NCBI GenBank assembly: GCA_009703455.1
Contig: WLGB01000008.1
Span: forward strand, 1-41,960
Direction of reading: 5' to 3'
Source: Actinomycetota bacterium
Lineage (GTDB): Bacteria > Actinomycetota > Actinomycetes > Actinomycetales > Microbacteriaceae
Length of the DNA stretch: 41,960 nt
Of this stretch, positions 20,568 to 31,006 are shown piece by piece. The position numbers and the translations under genes are program-made. A model generated the notes under the pieces. That model worked only from the letters and a program-made list of their open reading frames with translations. It did no database searches and was not told the DNA's origin. The first letter of the stretch is position 1. Every line of letters starts with the position of its first letter.

Positions 20568-21944
20568 GTGGCTGATCACTCATTTGACGTTGTAATTCTC
20601 GGCGGCGGAAGTGGTGGTTACGCAGCTGCCCTTCGTTCAGCGCAGCTTGGAAAAACCGTTGCACTGGTCGAAAAGGACAAGCTAGGCGGGACTTGCCTGC
20701 ACCGTGGCTGCATCCCAACTAAGGCTCTTTTACATTCTGCAGAAATTGCCGACAACACCCGCGAGGCGGAAAACTTTGGAATAAACGCAAGCTTCCATTC
20801 CGTCGATATGCCAAAGGTCAACACTTACCGAGACGGTATCGTGGACAAACTATTCAAAGGTCTTACTGGCTTAGTCAACTCGAAGGACATAACTGTTGTT
20901 CCGGGTGAAGGGCGCCTAACTGGCCCAAAAACCATCACCGTCAACGGTGATAACTACACCGGAACCAACTTGGTTCTTGCAACCGGCTCCTACTCCAAGT
21001 CACTTCCTGGACTAGAAATTAGCGGCAGAGTAATAACTTCGGACCACGCCCTGAAACTTGAATTCGTGCCAAAGAGCGTCATCGTTTTGGGTGGCGGAGT
21101 AATCGGAGTTGAGTTCGCATCTATTTGGCGCTCATTCGGTGCCGAGGTGACAATCATTGAGGGACTTCCTCACTTGGTTCCAAACGAGGAAGAAGTTATC
21201 TCCAAGGCACTTGAACGTGCTTACCGCAAGCGCGGAATCGACTTCAAACTAGGAGTTCGATTCAGCTCAGTAGAGCAGACCGAATCCTCTGTGACTGCAG
21301 TTCTTGAAGATGGAACTCGCGTTGAAGCTGAGCTGATGCTCGTTGCAGTTGGCCGCGGACCAAACACCGTAGGCTTTGGCTATGAAGAGCAGGGACTTCA
21401 GATGGATCGTGGTTGGGTTCTAACCAACGATCGCCTGGAAACTAATTTGCCTGGAGTTTACGCAGCTGGTGACATAGTTCCTGGAGTCCAGCTTGCTCAC
21501 CGAGGTTTCCAGCAAGGAATTTTTATTGCTGAAGACATCGCAGGTTTGAAGCCAGCCGTAATTGATGAGGATGGAATTCCAAAGGTCACCTACTGTGAAC
21601 CTGAGATTGCCTCCGTTGGATTATCTGAAGCAAAAGCCAAAGAGAAGTATGGAGCTGAAAATGTTTCGAGCTACGAATACAACCTTGCTGGTAATGGAAA
21701 ATCTCAGATTTTAGGAACTGCCGGCTTTATTAAGCTAGTTCGCAAAGTGGACGGCCCTGTAGTTGGAGTTCACATGATTGGATCACGCGTCGGCGAACAA
21801 ATAGGTGAAGCTCAGCTAATTGTGAATTGGGAAGCCTACCCAGAAGATGTCGCCGCCCTGGTTCACGCTCACCCAACCATGAACGAAGCTATCGGCGAAG
21901 CACACCTTGCTCTGGCCGGTAAGCCTCTTCACGCCCACGCCTAG
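20568..21944 (+). CDS. lpd: dihydrolipoyl dehydrogenase
   Basis: 458 aa, GTG start with AGGAG SD; GGGSGGYAAALRSAQLGKTVALVEKDKLGGTCLHRGCIPTKALLHSAE, VYAAGDI, HAHPTMNEAIGEAHLA. Confidence 0.96.
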   Translation: MADHSFDVVILGGGSGGYAAALRSAQLGKTVALVEKDKLGGTCLHRGCIPTKALLHSAEIADNTREAENFGINASFHSVDMPKVNTYRDGIVDKLFKGLTGLVNSKDITVVPGEGRLTGPKTITVNGDNYTGTNLVLATGSYSKSLPGLEISGRVITSDHALKLEFVPKSVIVLGGGVIGVEFASIWRSFGAEVTIIEGLPHLVPNEEEVISKALERAYRKRGIDFKLGVRFSSVEQTESSVTAVLEDGTRVEAELMLVAVGRGPNTVGFGYEEQGLQMDRGWVLTNDRLETNLPGVYAAGDIVPGVQLAHRGFQQGIFIAEDIAGLKPAVIDEDGIPKVTYCEPEIASVGLSEAKAKEKYGAENVSSYEYNLAGNGKSQILGTAGFIKLVRKVDGPVVGVHMIGSRVGEQIGEAQLIVNWEAYPEDVAALVHAHPTMNEAIGEAHLALAGKPLHAHA

Positions 21945-21975
21945 ACTTTAGACTTAACAACAAGGAGTTCACAAA

Positions 21976-23367
21976 ATGAGCGAATCAGTAGTCCTTCCAG
22001 CCCTAGGCGAATCGGTAACCGAAGGCACGGTAACCCGTTGGCTCAAAAAGGTAGGCGACTCTGTAAACGTCGATGAGCCACTAGTAGAAGTTTCAACCGA
22101 CAAAGTCGACACTGAGATTCCCTCTCCAGTTGCTGGAGTAATCGAACAAATCTTGGTTCAAGAAGACGAGACGGTTCAAGTGGGAGCTGTACTGGTAATT
22201 ATCGGTTCCGGATCGGAATCAGCAGCCGAGGCTGCAGCCCCGGTGGAAGCTGCTTCAGTTGTGGCTCCGCCTGCTCCAGCCCCACCAGTTGTGGCTCCCG
22301 TTGCAGCACCAGTAGCTGCTCCAGTAGCACCAGTAGCTGCTCCTGTAGCGCCAGTTGCGCCTCCGATGGCCGCACCAGCAGTCCCGATTGCTCAAGCTTC
22401 ACCAGTTACACCTCCGGTGGCCGCACCAGTAGCAGCACCAGCTGTCCCAGCGTCTTCATCAACTGATGCAGGCTATGTGACTCCGCTGGTTAGAAAATTT
22501 GCTCAGGACTCGGGTATCGACCTATCACGCGTTGTAGGAACAGGCGTTGGCGGGAGAATCCGCAAGGAAGATGTCTTGGCGGCTAACTCCGGTGTTAGCT
22601 CATCAGGTTCAACGCCTTCAGCAGCTCATGTTCCATTTCCAGTGAGCGCGCAACGTGGCACCAGCGAACCAATGTCTAGACTCCGTAAAGTGCTAGCCGA
22701 GCGAGCGGTTGCATCCATGGTGTCATCCGCTCAACTAACTACCGTTGTTGAAGTTGACGTGACTCGAATTGCAGAAATGCGCAAGAGTGTTCAGGCTCGC
22801 TTCACCGCTGCCAACGGGACCAAGTTGAACTTCATGCCGTTTTTCTTCTTAGCTAGCGCCGAAGCGCTGCGCTCACACCCCAAGCTAAACGCGTCCATCG
22901 AGGGCGACACGATTAATTTTCACCCGAGTGAAAACATCAGCTTTGCGGTGGATACCGACCGAGGTCTATTGACTCCAGTAATACGAGACGCAGCGAGCCT
23001 TAACCTTTCGCAAATAGCTGTCCAGATCGCCGACCTTGCAGCCCGCACCAGAGAGAACAAATTAAAACCCGACGAAATGATGGGTGGGACTTTTACCCTC
23101 ACCAACACCGGAAGTCGAGGGGCTTTATTCGATACTCCAGTGGTTTTCTTGCCGCAGGTTGCAATTCTCGGCACCGGGGTTGTTCAAAAGCGGCCTGTCG
23201 TAATTACGGGCAACGACGGTCAGGAATCAATTGCAATTCGCTCGATGGTTTATTTAGCCCTTAGCTATGATCACCGGCTCATCGATGGCGCCGATGCCTC
23301 TAGGTACCTAGTAGACGTAAAAGCTCGCCTCGAGGAAGCAAACTTCCAGGCCAATCTAGGGATTTAA
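21976..23367 (+). CDS. sucB: 2-oxo acid dehydrogenase E2 (dihydrolipoamide acyl/succinyltransferase)
   Basis: 463 aa; one lipoyl domain (EVSTDKVDTEIPSP), Ala/Pro/Val linker, E3-binding domain (VTPLVRKFAQDSGIDLSRVVGTGVGGRIRKEDVL), catalytic LSYDHRLIDGADA. Confidence 0.92.
   Translation: MSESVVLPALGESVTEGTVTRWLKKVGDSVNVDEPLVEVSTDKVDTEIPSPVAGVIEQILVQEDETVQVGAVLVIIGSGSESAAEAAAPVEAASVVAPPAPAPPVVAPVAAPVAAPVAPVAAPVAPVAPPMAAPAVPIAQASPVTPPVAAPVAAPAVPASSSTDAGYVTPLVRKFAQDSGIDLSRVVGTGVGGRIRKEDVLAANSGVSSSGSTPSAAHVPFPVSAQRGTSEPMSRLRKVLAERAVASMVSSAQLTTVVEVDVTRIAEMRKSVQARFTAANGTKLNFMPFFFLASAEALRSHPKLNASIEGDTINFHPSENISFAVDTDRGLLTPVIRDAASLNLSQIAVQIADLAARTRENKLKPDEMMGGTFTLTNTGSRGALFDTPVVFLPQVAILGTGVVQKRPVVITGNDGQESIAIRSMVYLALSYDHRLIDGADASRYLVDVKARLEEANFQANLGI
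22250..22456 (+). repeat. Low-complexity imperfect tandem repeat encoding Ala/Pro/Val linker of the E2 subunit
   Basis: Repeated gca/gct-cca-gta-type codons encoding APVVAPVAAPVAAPVAPVAAPVAPVAPPMAAPAVP. Confidence 0.85.
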
Positions 23368-24090
23368 TTTAGTTCCTAGTTCAACCAGAGTTCCATCTGC
23401 CGAATCGTCTGCTCTAAATTGAAGTCCCTTTGATCTGCCGTCACTGCACTCAAGAGAGCCCGAGACTAGAATCGTCGAACCCAGGGCTTGATCAACTTTT
23501 AGATTCAAAGAGCCAAGCTCGGTCTGGACGACAATCACATCCAAGTCTTTTCCCTTCGAGCCCGAAACAGTTGCTCGGAACCACTCCTGGAATTCAGGCT
23601 CTGGAAGATCTAGAGCGCAAGTAAGACTTGCAGTTGGTTCAACCTTCTGGACTGGCGCATCGGGTCTAATTGACAGAGCCCCGGCGACTGTAAGAGTCAG
23701 ACCAAGAATGACAACGGGCATAACTAGCAATCTGAAATCGAATTTTCTTGGCATTCCGCTGGAGACAAAACCTACATCCGGTATTAGTACATCGTCGCGA
23801 AAGCATTGTCTTGAATTTGATTGCGCCTCATCAAGCACCCGATGCACTAGCTCGTCATCATTGCAAAGTAGCCAAGCGGCTCCTGCATGGACGGTTGTGC
23901 AATCTATTTCGAATAGGTCTAATAGGTGCTTGAGGCTCGGCCAGGTCGGACCGAGTAAATTCCCTCTGAAAAGAAGCTGGGCTGTTCCTTGCTGATTTAT
24001 CGCCTCGTAAAGCCTTAGTCCAACTTTTTTCAGAGGACTTCCTACCGTTAGTCCAAGGGCCGTGAGTTTTCGAAGGTGATGTTGCCTCAT
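23356..24090 (-). CDS. uncharacterised single-TM protein with N-terminal cytosolic and C-terminal extracytoplasmic parts
   Basis: 244 aa; one clear TM (FRLLVMPVVILGLTLTVAGAL) near residue 120; no family recognised. Clean ORF between sucB and lipB. Confidence 0.6.
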   Translation of the reverse strand: MRQHHLRKLTALGLTVGSPLKKVGLRLYEAINQQGTAQLLFRGNLLGPTWPSLKHLLDLFEIDCTTVHAGAAWLLCNDDELVHRVLDEAQSNSRQCFRDDVLIPDVGFVSSGMPRKFDFRLLVMPVVILGLTLTVAGALSIRPDAPVQKVEPTASLTCALDLPEPEFQEWFRATVSGSKGKDLDVIVVQTELGSLNLKVDQALGSTILVSGSLECSDGRSKGLQFRADDSADGTLVELGTKLNP

Positions 24091-24167
24091 GGGTTTGAAA
24101 ATACCTAGAACCCGCAGCTATAAGGGTTGGAAGAATCATTCTCTGGATAACTCTTAGACTTGGAAAT

Positions 24168-24803
24168 GTGCCAGAATTCCTTACTGCCGGACTAGATCCC
24201 GAGTTTGTGCCATACCTTGAAGGGCTAGCTCTCCAAAGGCAAATACATAAAGAGGTAGTTTCCGGGTCAAAACCAGACACGGTCATACTGCTGGAGCATG
24301 AGAGCACCTACACCGCCGGCAAAAGAACTGAAGATTCCGAGCGACCGACAGACGGAACTGCCGTCATTGACGTCGATCGAGGCGGCAAGTTAACTTGGCA
24401 CGGACCTGGACAACTAGTTGGCTACCCAATCATGAGACTTCCTGATCCGATCGACGTAGTTGGCTACGTTCGGTATCTCGAGCAAGTCCTAATTGATGTC
24501 TGTAGCGATTTTGGCCTAGCTACCGAGCGAGTAGCTGGCCGCTCTGGTGTTTGGGCCCCCCTTGCAGACACCCACGTCAAAGTAGCAGCGATAGGAATTC
24601 GGGTAGCCGAACACACCACAATGCATGGCTTTGCCCTAAATTGCTCTAACTCTCTGACTCCTTACGAAACTATCGTCGCCTGTGGGATTGCCGACGCCGG
24701 AACCAGCACAATCTCAGCCCTCACCGGTCAATTGGTAACCCCAGCGATGGCAGCTGAGCGGGTCAAACTTCGCCTTCGAGACATTGGTAAAGTTGAGGCA
24801 TGA
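24168..24803 (+). CDS. lipB: lipoyl(octanoyl) transferase
   Basis: 211 aa, GTG start; [58 protein letters not shown]. Confidence 0.95.
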   Translation: MPEFLTAGLDPEFVPYLEGLALQRQIHKEVVSGSKPDTVILLEHESTYTAGKRTEDSERPTDGTAVIDVDRGGKLTWHGPGQLVGYPIMRLPDPIDVVGYVRYLEQVLIDVCSDFGLATERVAGRSGVWAPLADTHVKVAAIGIRVAEHTTMHGFALNCSNSLTPYETIVACGIADAGTSTISALTGQLVTPAMAAERVKLRLRDIGKVEA

Positions 24804-25807
24804 CCCAGACAGATCCTGGAACCAAACCCGCCAAGAAGATGCTTCGCATTGAGGCTCGAAACTCTGCGGTTCCAATAGAGCGAAAGCCCGAATGGATCAG
24901 AACCGTTGCAAAGATGGGCCCGGAATACCAGGCCATGCAAAAACTCGTTAAGTCTGAAAACCTTCACACCGTCTGCCAGGAGGCAGGATGCCCCAACATT
25001 TATGAGTGCTGGGAAGACCGAGAGGCGACCTTCCTGATTGGTGGATCTCAGTGCACCCGAAGATGCGATTTCTGCCAAATCGATACCGGAAAGCCAGTTG
25101 CCTTTGATCCCGATGAGCCAAGGCGCGTTGCCGTTTCTGTTCGACAGATGGAGCTGCGCTACGCAACTGTCACTGGTGTTGCCAGAGATGATCTTCCTGA
25201 CGAAGGTGCCTGGCTGTATGCCGAGACCATCAAGCAAATCCACAAAAAATCCCCTGGAACTGGAGTGGAAATTCTCGTTCCTGACTTTTCCGGTAAACCA
25301 GAACTTCTGAAGAAAGTATTTGATGCAAGGCCTGAAGTATTTGCCCACAACGTAGAAACAGTCCCTAGAATCTTCAAAGAAATTCGCCCGGCTTTTAGCT
25401 ACGACCGCTCTCTTGACGTGATCACTCAGGCCCGTGACTACGGACTAGTCACTAAGTCAAACTTAATTCTTGGAATGGGTGAAACCCGAGAAGAGATTTC
25501 GCAGGCAATGGTTGATCTGTTTGAGGCAGGCACAGATATTTTGACGATTACTCAGTATCTTCGCCCCACTCCTAAGCATCACCCGGTAAACCGCTGGGTA
25601 AAGCCGCAGGAATTTGTTGAGCTAAGTCAAGAGGCAGAATCTCTCGGCTACCTCGGTGTTCTAAGTGGTCCACTAGTTAGATCTTCGTATCGAGCAGGAA
25701 GACTCTGGGCACAGTCCATGAACAAGAAGGGCCTGCCGGTCCCCCCAAACCTCCAGCACCTAGCCGATGCCGCGGCAAAAGATGGCTTCGCTCAGGCCGT
25801 TGCATAA
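24800..25807 (+). CDS. lipA: lipoyl synthase
   Basis: 335 aa; [41 protein letters not shown] radical-SAM and auxiliary cluster motifs; RSSYRAG. Confidence 0.97.
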   Translation: MTQTDPGTKPAKKMLRIEARNSAVPIERKPEWIRTVAKMGPEYQAMQKLVKSENLHTVCQEAGCPNIYECWEDREATFLIGGSQCTRRCDFCQIDTGKPVAFDPDEPRRVAVSVRQMELRYATVTGVARDDLPDEGAWLYAETIKQIHKKSPGTGVEILVPDFSGKPELLKKVFDARPEVFAHNVETVPRIFKEIRPAFSYDRSLDVITQARDYGLVTKSNLILGMGETREEISQAMVDLFEAGTDILTITQYLRPTPKHHPVNRWVKPQEFVELSQEAESLGYLGVLSGPLVRSSYRAGRLWAQSMNKKGLPVPPNLQHLADAAAKDGFAQAVA

Positions 25808-25821
25808 ACCAGAAGGAAATC

Positions 25822-26523
25822 ATGGCAGAGAAAAAAACCAAGGTTGAAAAAGAACCAGGAAGAATCAAGCAGCTGTGGCAGGTCTACAAACTAACTGCTA
25901 AATCCGACAAGAACTTCGTTCTTTCTGGTGTGTTGGCCTTTGTTGGCCCTCTGGCCGTTGGTGTTCTGGCAATTGTGTTGTTCTTTAGAGACTCTCCACT
26001 AACTATTTTTCTGTGGTCAATCACAACACTTCTTTTCTCACTATTGAGCGCCTTAGCAATACTGTCCCGCCGAGCCGAAAGGGCAGCCTTTATGCGTATC
26101 TCGGGCCAACCCGGAGCTGTGGCTGCAGTCATGAGTTCAACCCTCAAGCGTGGATACTCAACGAGCGATATGCCGGTGGCGGTAGATCCAAAGTCTCGAG
26201 ACGCGGTTTACCGGGCGGTAGGTAAGGCAGGGGTTGTGCTAGTTGCCGAGGGAAGCTCCGCCCGAGTCAAACAGCTAATTGAGGATGAGAAAAGAAAAGT
26301 CTCAAGAGCTATCCCTGGAGTGACGATTCCAGTGGTTTGGGTAAACTCTGACCCAGCCTCGACTCAGCTGCACGCCCTCACTAAAACCATCTACAAGCTC
26401 AAAAGAACCCTAAATAGAGCCGAGATATCAGTTGTGAATAAGCGCCTTGGGGGGCTTGGCCTGAATATTCCAATCCCTAAGGGAATCGACCCAAACCGGA
26501 TGCGCCCCGGCCGCCGGATGTAA
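25822..26523 (+). CDS. DUF4191 family membrane protein
   Basis: 233 aa; two TMs, RISGQPGAVAAVMSSTLKRGYSTSDMPVAVDPKSRDAVYRAVGKAGVVLVAEG; usual position between lipA and glnA. Confidence 0.85.
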   Translation: MAEKKTKVEKEPGRIKQLWQVYKLTAKSDKNFVLSGVLAFVGPLAVGVLAIVLFFRDSPLTIFLWSITTLLFSLLSALAILSRRAERAAFMRISGQPGAVAAVMSSTLKRGYSTSDMPVAVDPKSRDAVYRAVGKAGVVLVAEGSSARVKQLIEDEKRKVSRAIPGVTIPVVWVNSDPASTQLHALTKTIYKLKRTLNRAEISVVNKRLGGLGLNIPIPKGIDPNRMRPGRRM

Positions 26524-26525
26524 GT

Positions 26526-26579
26526 TTTACATTCCCGAAACATTTCACGCACCTGCTGAAACATCTCCCTAGCTAGACT
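26526..26579 (+). promoter_or_regulatory. Probable GlnR-like operator plus -10 (TAGACT) upstream of glnA
   Basis: TTTAC-ATTCCC-GAAAC-ATTTCA-CGCAC-CTGCT-GAAAC (26526-26562) resembles gTnAC-n6-GaAAC repeats; TAGACT at 26574-26579. Confidence 0.5.
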
Positions 26580-26630
26580 TTGGGCTAATCGGAGCTTTTG
26601 GCCCGGATAGTCAACCGAAGGGAACCCACC

Positions 26631-28055
26631 ATGTTTAAAACTGCCTCAGAAGTTGTGAAGTTCATCAAGGATAACGACGTCAAATTTCTAGACGTGCGTT
26701 TCACTGACCTTCCTGGAGTCCAACAACACTTCAACTTGCCAGCCGCAATGATTGACGAACAGTTTTTCATCGATGGCCAACTTTTTGACGGTTCTTCCAT
26801 TCGTGGTTTTGCTTCAATTCACGAATCTGACATGCAGCTGATCCCTGATGTGACAACCGCGTACTTAGACGCTTTCCGAGTCGAGAAAACTCTGATTATG
26901 GTTTTTGATATCTACAACCCAAGAAATGGTGAGATCTACGCGCGCGACCCACGCCAGGTTGCTAAAAAAGCTCAGGCCTACCTCAATACAACTGGTCTAG
27001 CAGACACTGCTTTTTTTGCTCCAGAAGCTGAGTTTTTCATATTCGACGACGTGCGATATGAGAACAAGCAGAACACTGCATATCATTTCATCGACAGCTC
27101 AGAAGCCGCTTGGAATTCAGGGCGCCAGGAAGAAGGGGGAAACCTAGCTAACAAGACTCCGTACAAAGGCGGCTACTTCCCAGTTTCACCAGTTGATCAG
27201 CATGTAGACATGCGAGACCAGATTGTTTTGGAGCTAGAAGCTGCTGGCCTGTCTGTTGAAAGAAGCCACCATGAGGTCGGAACTGCAGGTCAAGGAGAAA
27301 TCAACTACCGCTTTGACACCTTGCTACACGCAGCCGATGACATCTTGAAGTTCAAGTACATCGTCAAGAACGTAGCGCACTCTTTCGGTAAGACCGCAAC
27401 CTTTATGCCAAAGCCGCTATTTGGAGACAACGGCTCCGGTATGCATGTTCACCAGTCACTCTGGAAAGACGGCAAGCCATTGTTTTATGACGAATCTGGT
27501 TACGGAGGGCTCAGTGATCTGGCACGCTGGTACATCGGTGGAATCTTGAAACACGCACCAAGCTTGCTGGCTTTCACTAACCCAAGCGTTAACTCTTACC
27601 ACCGTCTAGTGCCAGGCTTCGAAGCTCCAGTGAACTTGGTTTACTCTGCTGGAAACCGATCAGCAGCGATTCGCATCCCAATGACAGGCACAAACCCCAA
27701 GGCTAAGAGAATCGAGTTCCGTGCACCGGATGCCTCCTCAAACCCTTACTTAGCCTTCGCTGCAATGCTGATGGCAGGACTTGATGGAATTAAGAACCGC
27801 ATCGAGCCACACGAGCCAGTGGATAAGGACCTTTATGAACTTCCACCTGAAGAAGCAAATCTAATCCCACAGGTTCCTGGAACTCTTGAAGAAGTGCTTC
27901 AGGCCCTTGAAGCCGACCATGACTACCTACTAGCTGGAGACGTATTCACCAAGGATCTAATCGAGACCTGGATTGACTACAAGCGTGAGAAAGAAATTGC
28001 GCCGCTTGCAATGAGGCCTCACCCTTACGAATTCGAGCTCTACTACGGCGTCTAG
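26631..28055 (+). CDS. glnA: glutamine synthetase, type I
   Basis: Start [29 protein letters not shown]; adenylylation-site region [32 protein letters not shown]. Confidence 0.97.
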   Translation: MFKTASEVVKFIKDNDVKFLDVRFTDLPGVQQHFNLPAAMIDEQFFIDGQLFDGSSIRGFASIHESDMQLIPDVTTAYLDAFRVEKTLIMVFDIYNPRNGEIYARDPRQVAKKAQAYLNTTGLADTAFFAPEAEFFIFDDVRYENKQNTAYHFIDSSEAAWNSGRQEEGGNLANKTPYKGGYFPVSPVDQHVDMRDQIVLELEAAGLSVERSHHEVGTAGQGEINYRFDTLLHAADDILKFKYIVKNVAHSFGKTATFMPKPLFGDNGSGMHVHQSLWKDGKPLFYDESGYGGLSDLARWYIGGILKHAPSLLAFTNPSVNSYHRLVPGFEAPVNLVYSAGNRSAAIRIPMTGTNPKAKRIEFRAPDASSNPYLAFAAMLMAGLDGIKNRIEPHEPVDKDLYELPPEEANLIPQVPGTLEEVLQALEADHDYLLAGDVFTKDLIETWIDYKREKEIAPLAMRPHPYEFELYYGV

Positions 28056-31000
28056 TCAAAGAACAGCTTTTCAAAAACCATGCGTCCGCGTCGGGTGGCA
28101 GCAAGATAGTCTTGCTCAAGACTGCTAGCTCCCCCACGCGGATAGCCAATTAATCGCGCGATTCCCTCAAGCTGGTGTCTATCAGTGGGAAGAACATCGG
28201 TTCGCTTGTTCAGATATAGCATTGCAGCTGAGCGAATCTTTGAAGAGATTATCCAAGCTTCCTTCAGCACCCTGGCATCAGAGTTGTTCATTAGACCAAT
28301 AGCTTCCATCTGCTCAAGAGCCAAAAGGGTGTGCGGGGTTTGTATCTCGGGGAATGCATCCGCCTTTTTTAACTGAAACAATTGCACCAGCCATTCAACA
28401 TCGCTGATGGAACCTCGCCCAAGTTTTAGGTGACGCTTGGGGTCGGCACCTTGCGGAAGTCGTTCCACTTCGACTCTTGCCTTGATTCTACGAATCTCGG
28501 TAAGAGCGCTTGGCTCAATTTCTTTTGGGTACCGATACTGGTCAATCAATTCGACAAACGACGCCTTAATGCCAGACTCCCCTGAAATCAACCTGGCACG
28601 AAGCAGAGCTTGAGACTCCCAGGTCCCTGCCCAGCGCTTGTAATAGGCGGCATAAGATTCAATCGATCGAACAATCGGACCGTTTTTACCTTCTGGCCGA
28701 AGATCAAGATCTAGCTCGAACTCGAGTGATTGATCGGCCGACAGTGACCGAATCTCGGAAACCAGAAACTCAGCCTCTGCCTGAGCCTTGTTTACGTCTT
28801 CAGACAGTGAACGATACACGAACATGACATCGGCGTCGGAACCAAATCCCAACTCCGCTCCCCCAAATCTTCCCATTGAAACGATGGCAAGCTCGTGGGT
28901 AAGTGGGCCTTGTTTAGCGATTAGAAACTTAGTTGCGATTTCCTGTATAGCCACTAAATAGCTCTCTGTCAGATCAGAAAGTCCTTTTGCGGTGCTTTCA
29001 AGATCCAAAATACCCAGGGCAGAACCCATTGCAATCCGAAGAGTCTCTTTTCTTCTGATTGCCCGAACGCTCGCCGCAGCTAACTCCGGGTCACCGTGCC
29101 TGGAGATTATGGCATCAAACTGCGCGGTCAATCCTTCAAGCGAATCGGGCTGGAGCTCCTCGGCGCGATCAAACCAGGCCGCCGCCTCAGGACTTTTCTC
29201 AAACAAGTTGGTTGCAAGTCGACTAGTGGAGAAAACCTGAGTCATTCGCTTGGCGGCCCCTGACGAATCGCGGAGCATCCGAAGGTACCAATGCGAATCA
29301 CCTAGGTCTTCACTGAGTCTTCGAAATGCTAAAAGAGCTGCGTCCGGGTCGGTCCCTTCGGCAAACCATTGGAGTAGGACAGGTAGCAACTGTCTCTGGA
29401 TTGCAGCGCGTCTTGAAAGGCCAGAAGTAAGTGCCCCAATGTGTGCGAGTGCGCTTTTAGAGTCCTCAAAACCAATTGCGGAAAGTCTTTCTTGAGCCTG
29501 AGTACTACTGAGCTCAAGGTCTTCTTGACTGAGCCCGGAGACGGCACTTAAGAGGGGGCGATAGAAGAGCTGCTGATGTAAGTCCCTTACTTCAAGCTTG
29601 ACCTTTTCCCATCTCTCTATCAGTTGCTCAGCGGTCATCTGAATCGACACGGCACGGGCAATTGATCTCCTGGCACCGTCACTTTCTGGCATGAGGTGCG
29701 TTCGTCTCATGCCAGAAAGTTGTATGCGGTGCTCAAGCAGGCGGAGAAAGCGGTAGTGAGAACTGAAGCGATCAGCGTCCTGGCGCCCGATGTATCCGGC
29801 CTTAGACAGCGCAGCAAGGGCTCCCAGAGTGTCCCTGACTCTGATTGAGTCATCGGCTCTGCCATGGACCAACTGGAGCAGCTGAACGGTAAATTCGATA
29901 TCTCTTAGTCCGCCAGGGCCAAGCTTGATCTGGGAATCAATCTCATTTGCTGGAATGAAGTCGGTGACTCGCTGGCGCATTTTCTGAACCGAATCAACAA
30001 AGTTTTCACGGACGGTGCTCCCCCAGACCTTTGGCCAAATCCGGTCGATGTAGTCTTTTCCAAGGTCTGCGTCTCCGGCTATTGGACGAGCCTTCAGTAA
30101 TGCCTGAAACTCCCAGCTTTCCGACCATCGCTCGTAATAACTCTGATGCGAATCAAGAGACCGAACTAGCGCGCCGGCTTTACCTTCTGGTCGCAAATTC
30201 GCATCTACTTGCCAAAGGGCTGGTTCAGTTGCCAGTTCATCCATGATTCGCATCATCCGAGATACAACTTTTGTCGCAATTTCTAGTGCCCGATTACCAT
30301 CTAGAGAACCCGATGGTTCGGCCACAAAAATTACATCAACGTCTGAAATGTAATTGAGCTCCCTCGCCCCACACTTACCCATCCCAATTACTGAGATTCT
30401 TGTAGCGTCGACCTCGTTTGCTGGATAGGAGACTGCGTTTCCAGTGTCCTTGATTTCAGATCTCGACAGGCTGAGTCCAGCGTCAATTGTGGCTCCTGCC
30501 AAATCCGCTAATGACGCTGAAACAACGTCGACTCCACTGGTCGCATCAATCTGTTCGAGATCAAAGATTGTTATGGAAAGAAGTTGTTTTCGGTATGCGA
30601 TTCGGATATCTTGAACTGAACTCGCACTAGCCGAAAGAACATTTGCATGATCCAAAAGCGAGGGTAATTTGGATTTGCCACCGAGTTGTCCAAGTTGATT
30701 TATGTGCCTATCGAGAAATTCAAACAGGGCCGTCGAAGCACCAAGGACCAGGCAAAGCCTTCCGAGTGCTTCTGCGTTTACGCAAAATTGCTTGAGCTCT
30801 TCAGTGTGATTTCGAGTAAGCGCCAGAAGCAACCCAAGCGCCTGGTCAGGATTTTGTGTCTTGGATACGCAATCTAGTGCCGTATTTCCCGGCTGACCGA
30901 TTAGGTCAACTAGTTCCTCAAGGTTTTTTAGCGCAAGTTCAAGGTCAATGAATCCATAACTTGCAAGCTCATATAGCCCCTTGTTGCGCTCGAGAGCCAT
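28052..31000 (-). CDS. glnE: bifunctional glutamine synthetase adenylyltransferase/deadenylase
   Basis: 982 aa; two nucleotidyltransferase domains ([43 protein letters not shown]). Confidence 0.96.
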   Translation of the reverse strand: MALERNKGLYELASYGFIDLELALKNLEELVDLIGQPGNTALDCVSKTQNPDQALGLLLALTRNHTEELKQFCVNAEALGRLCLVLGASTALFEFLDRHINQLGQLGGKSKLPSLLDHANVLSASASSVQDIRIAYRKQLLSITIFDLEQIDATSGVDVVSASLADLAGATIDAGLSLSRSEIKDTGNAVSYPANEVDATRISVIGMGKCGARELNYISDVDVIFVAEPSGSLDGNRALEIATKVVSRMMRIMDELATEPALWQVDANLRPEGKAGALVRSLDSHQSYYERWSESWEFQALLKARPIAGDADLGKDYIDRIWPKVWGSTVRENFVDSVQKMRQRVTDFIPANEIDSQIKLGPGGLRDIEFTVQLLQLVHGRADDSIRVRDTLGALAALSKAGYIGRQDADRFSSHYRFLRLLEHRIQLSGMRRTHLMPESDGARRSIARAVSIQMTAEQLIERWEKVKLEVRDLHQQLFYRPLLSAVSGLSQEDLELSSTQAQERLSAIGFEDSKSALAHIGALTSGLSRRAAIQRQLLPVLLQWFAEGTDPDAALLAFRRLSEDLGDSHWYLRMLRDSSGAAKRMTQVFSTSRLATNLFEKSPEAAAWFDRAEELQPDSLEGLTAQFDAIISRHGDPELAAASVRAIRRKETLRIAMGSALGILDLESTAKGLSDLTESYLVAIQEIATKFLIAKQGPLTHELAIVSMGRFGGAELGFGSDADVMFVYRSLSEDVNKAQAEAEFLVSEIRSLSADQSLEFELDLDLRPEGKNGPIVRSIESYAAYYKRWAGTWESQALLRARLISGESGIKASFVELIDQYRYPKEIEPSALTEIRRIKARVEVERLPQGADPKRHLKLGRGSISDVEWLVQLFQLKKADAFPEIQTPHTLLALEQMEAIGLMNNSDARVLKEAWIISSKIRSAAMLYLNKRTDVLPTDRHQLEGIARLIGYPRGGASSLEQDYLAATRRGRMVFEKLFFD

Positions 31001-31006
31001 GAATAA

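Noticed and set aside
22250-22456. Tandem-like DNA repeat inside sucB as a mobile or CRISPR-like repeat
   Set aside because: Explained by the Ala/Pro/Val linker between lipoyl and E3-binding domains, common in E2 subunits.
24728-25348. 206-aa minus ORF opposite lipB/lipA
   Set aside because: Antisense to highly conserved LipA motifs; no recognisable protein signature.
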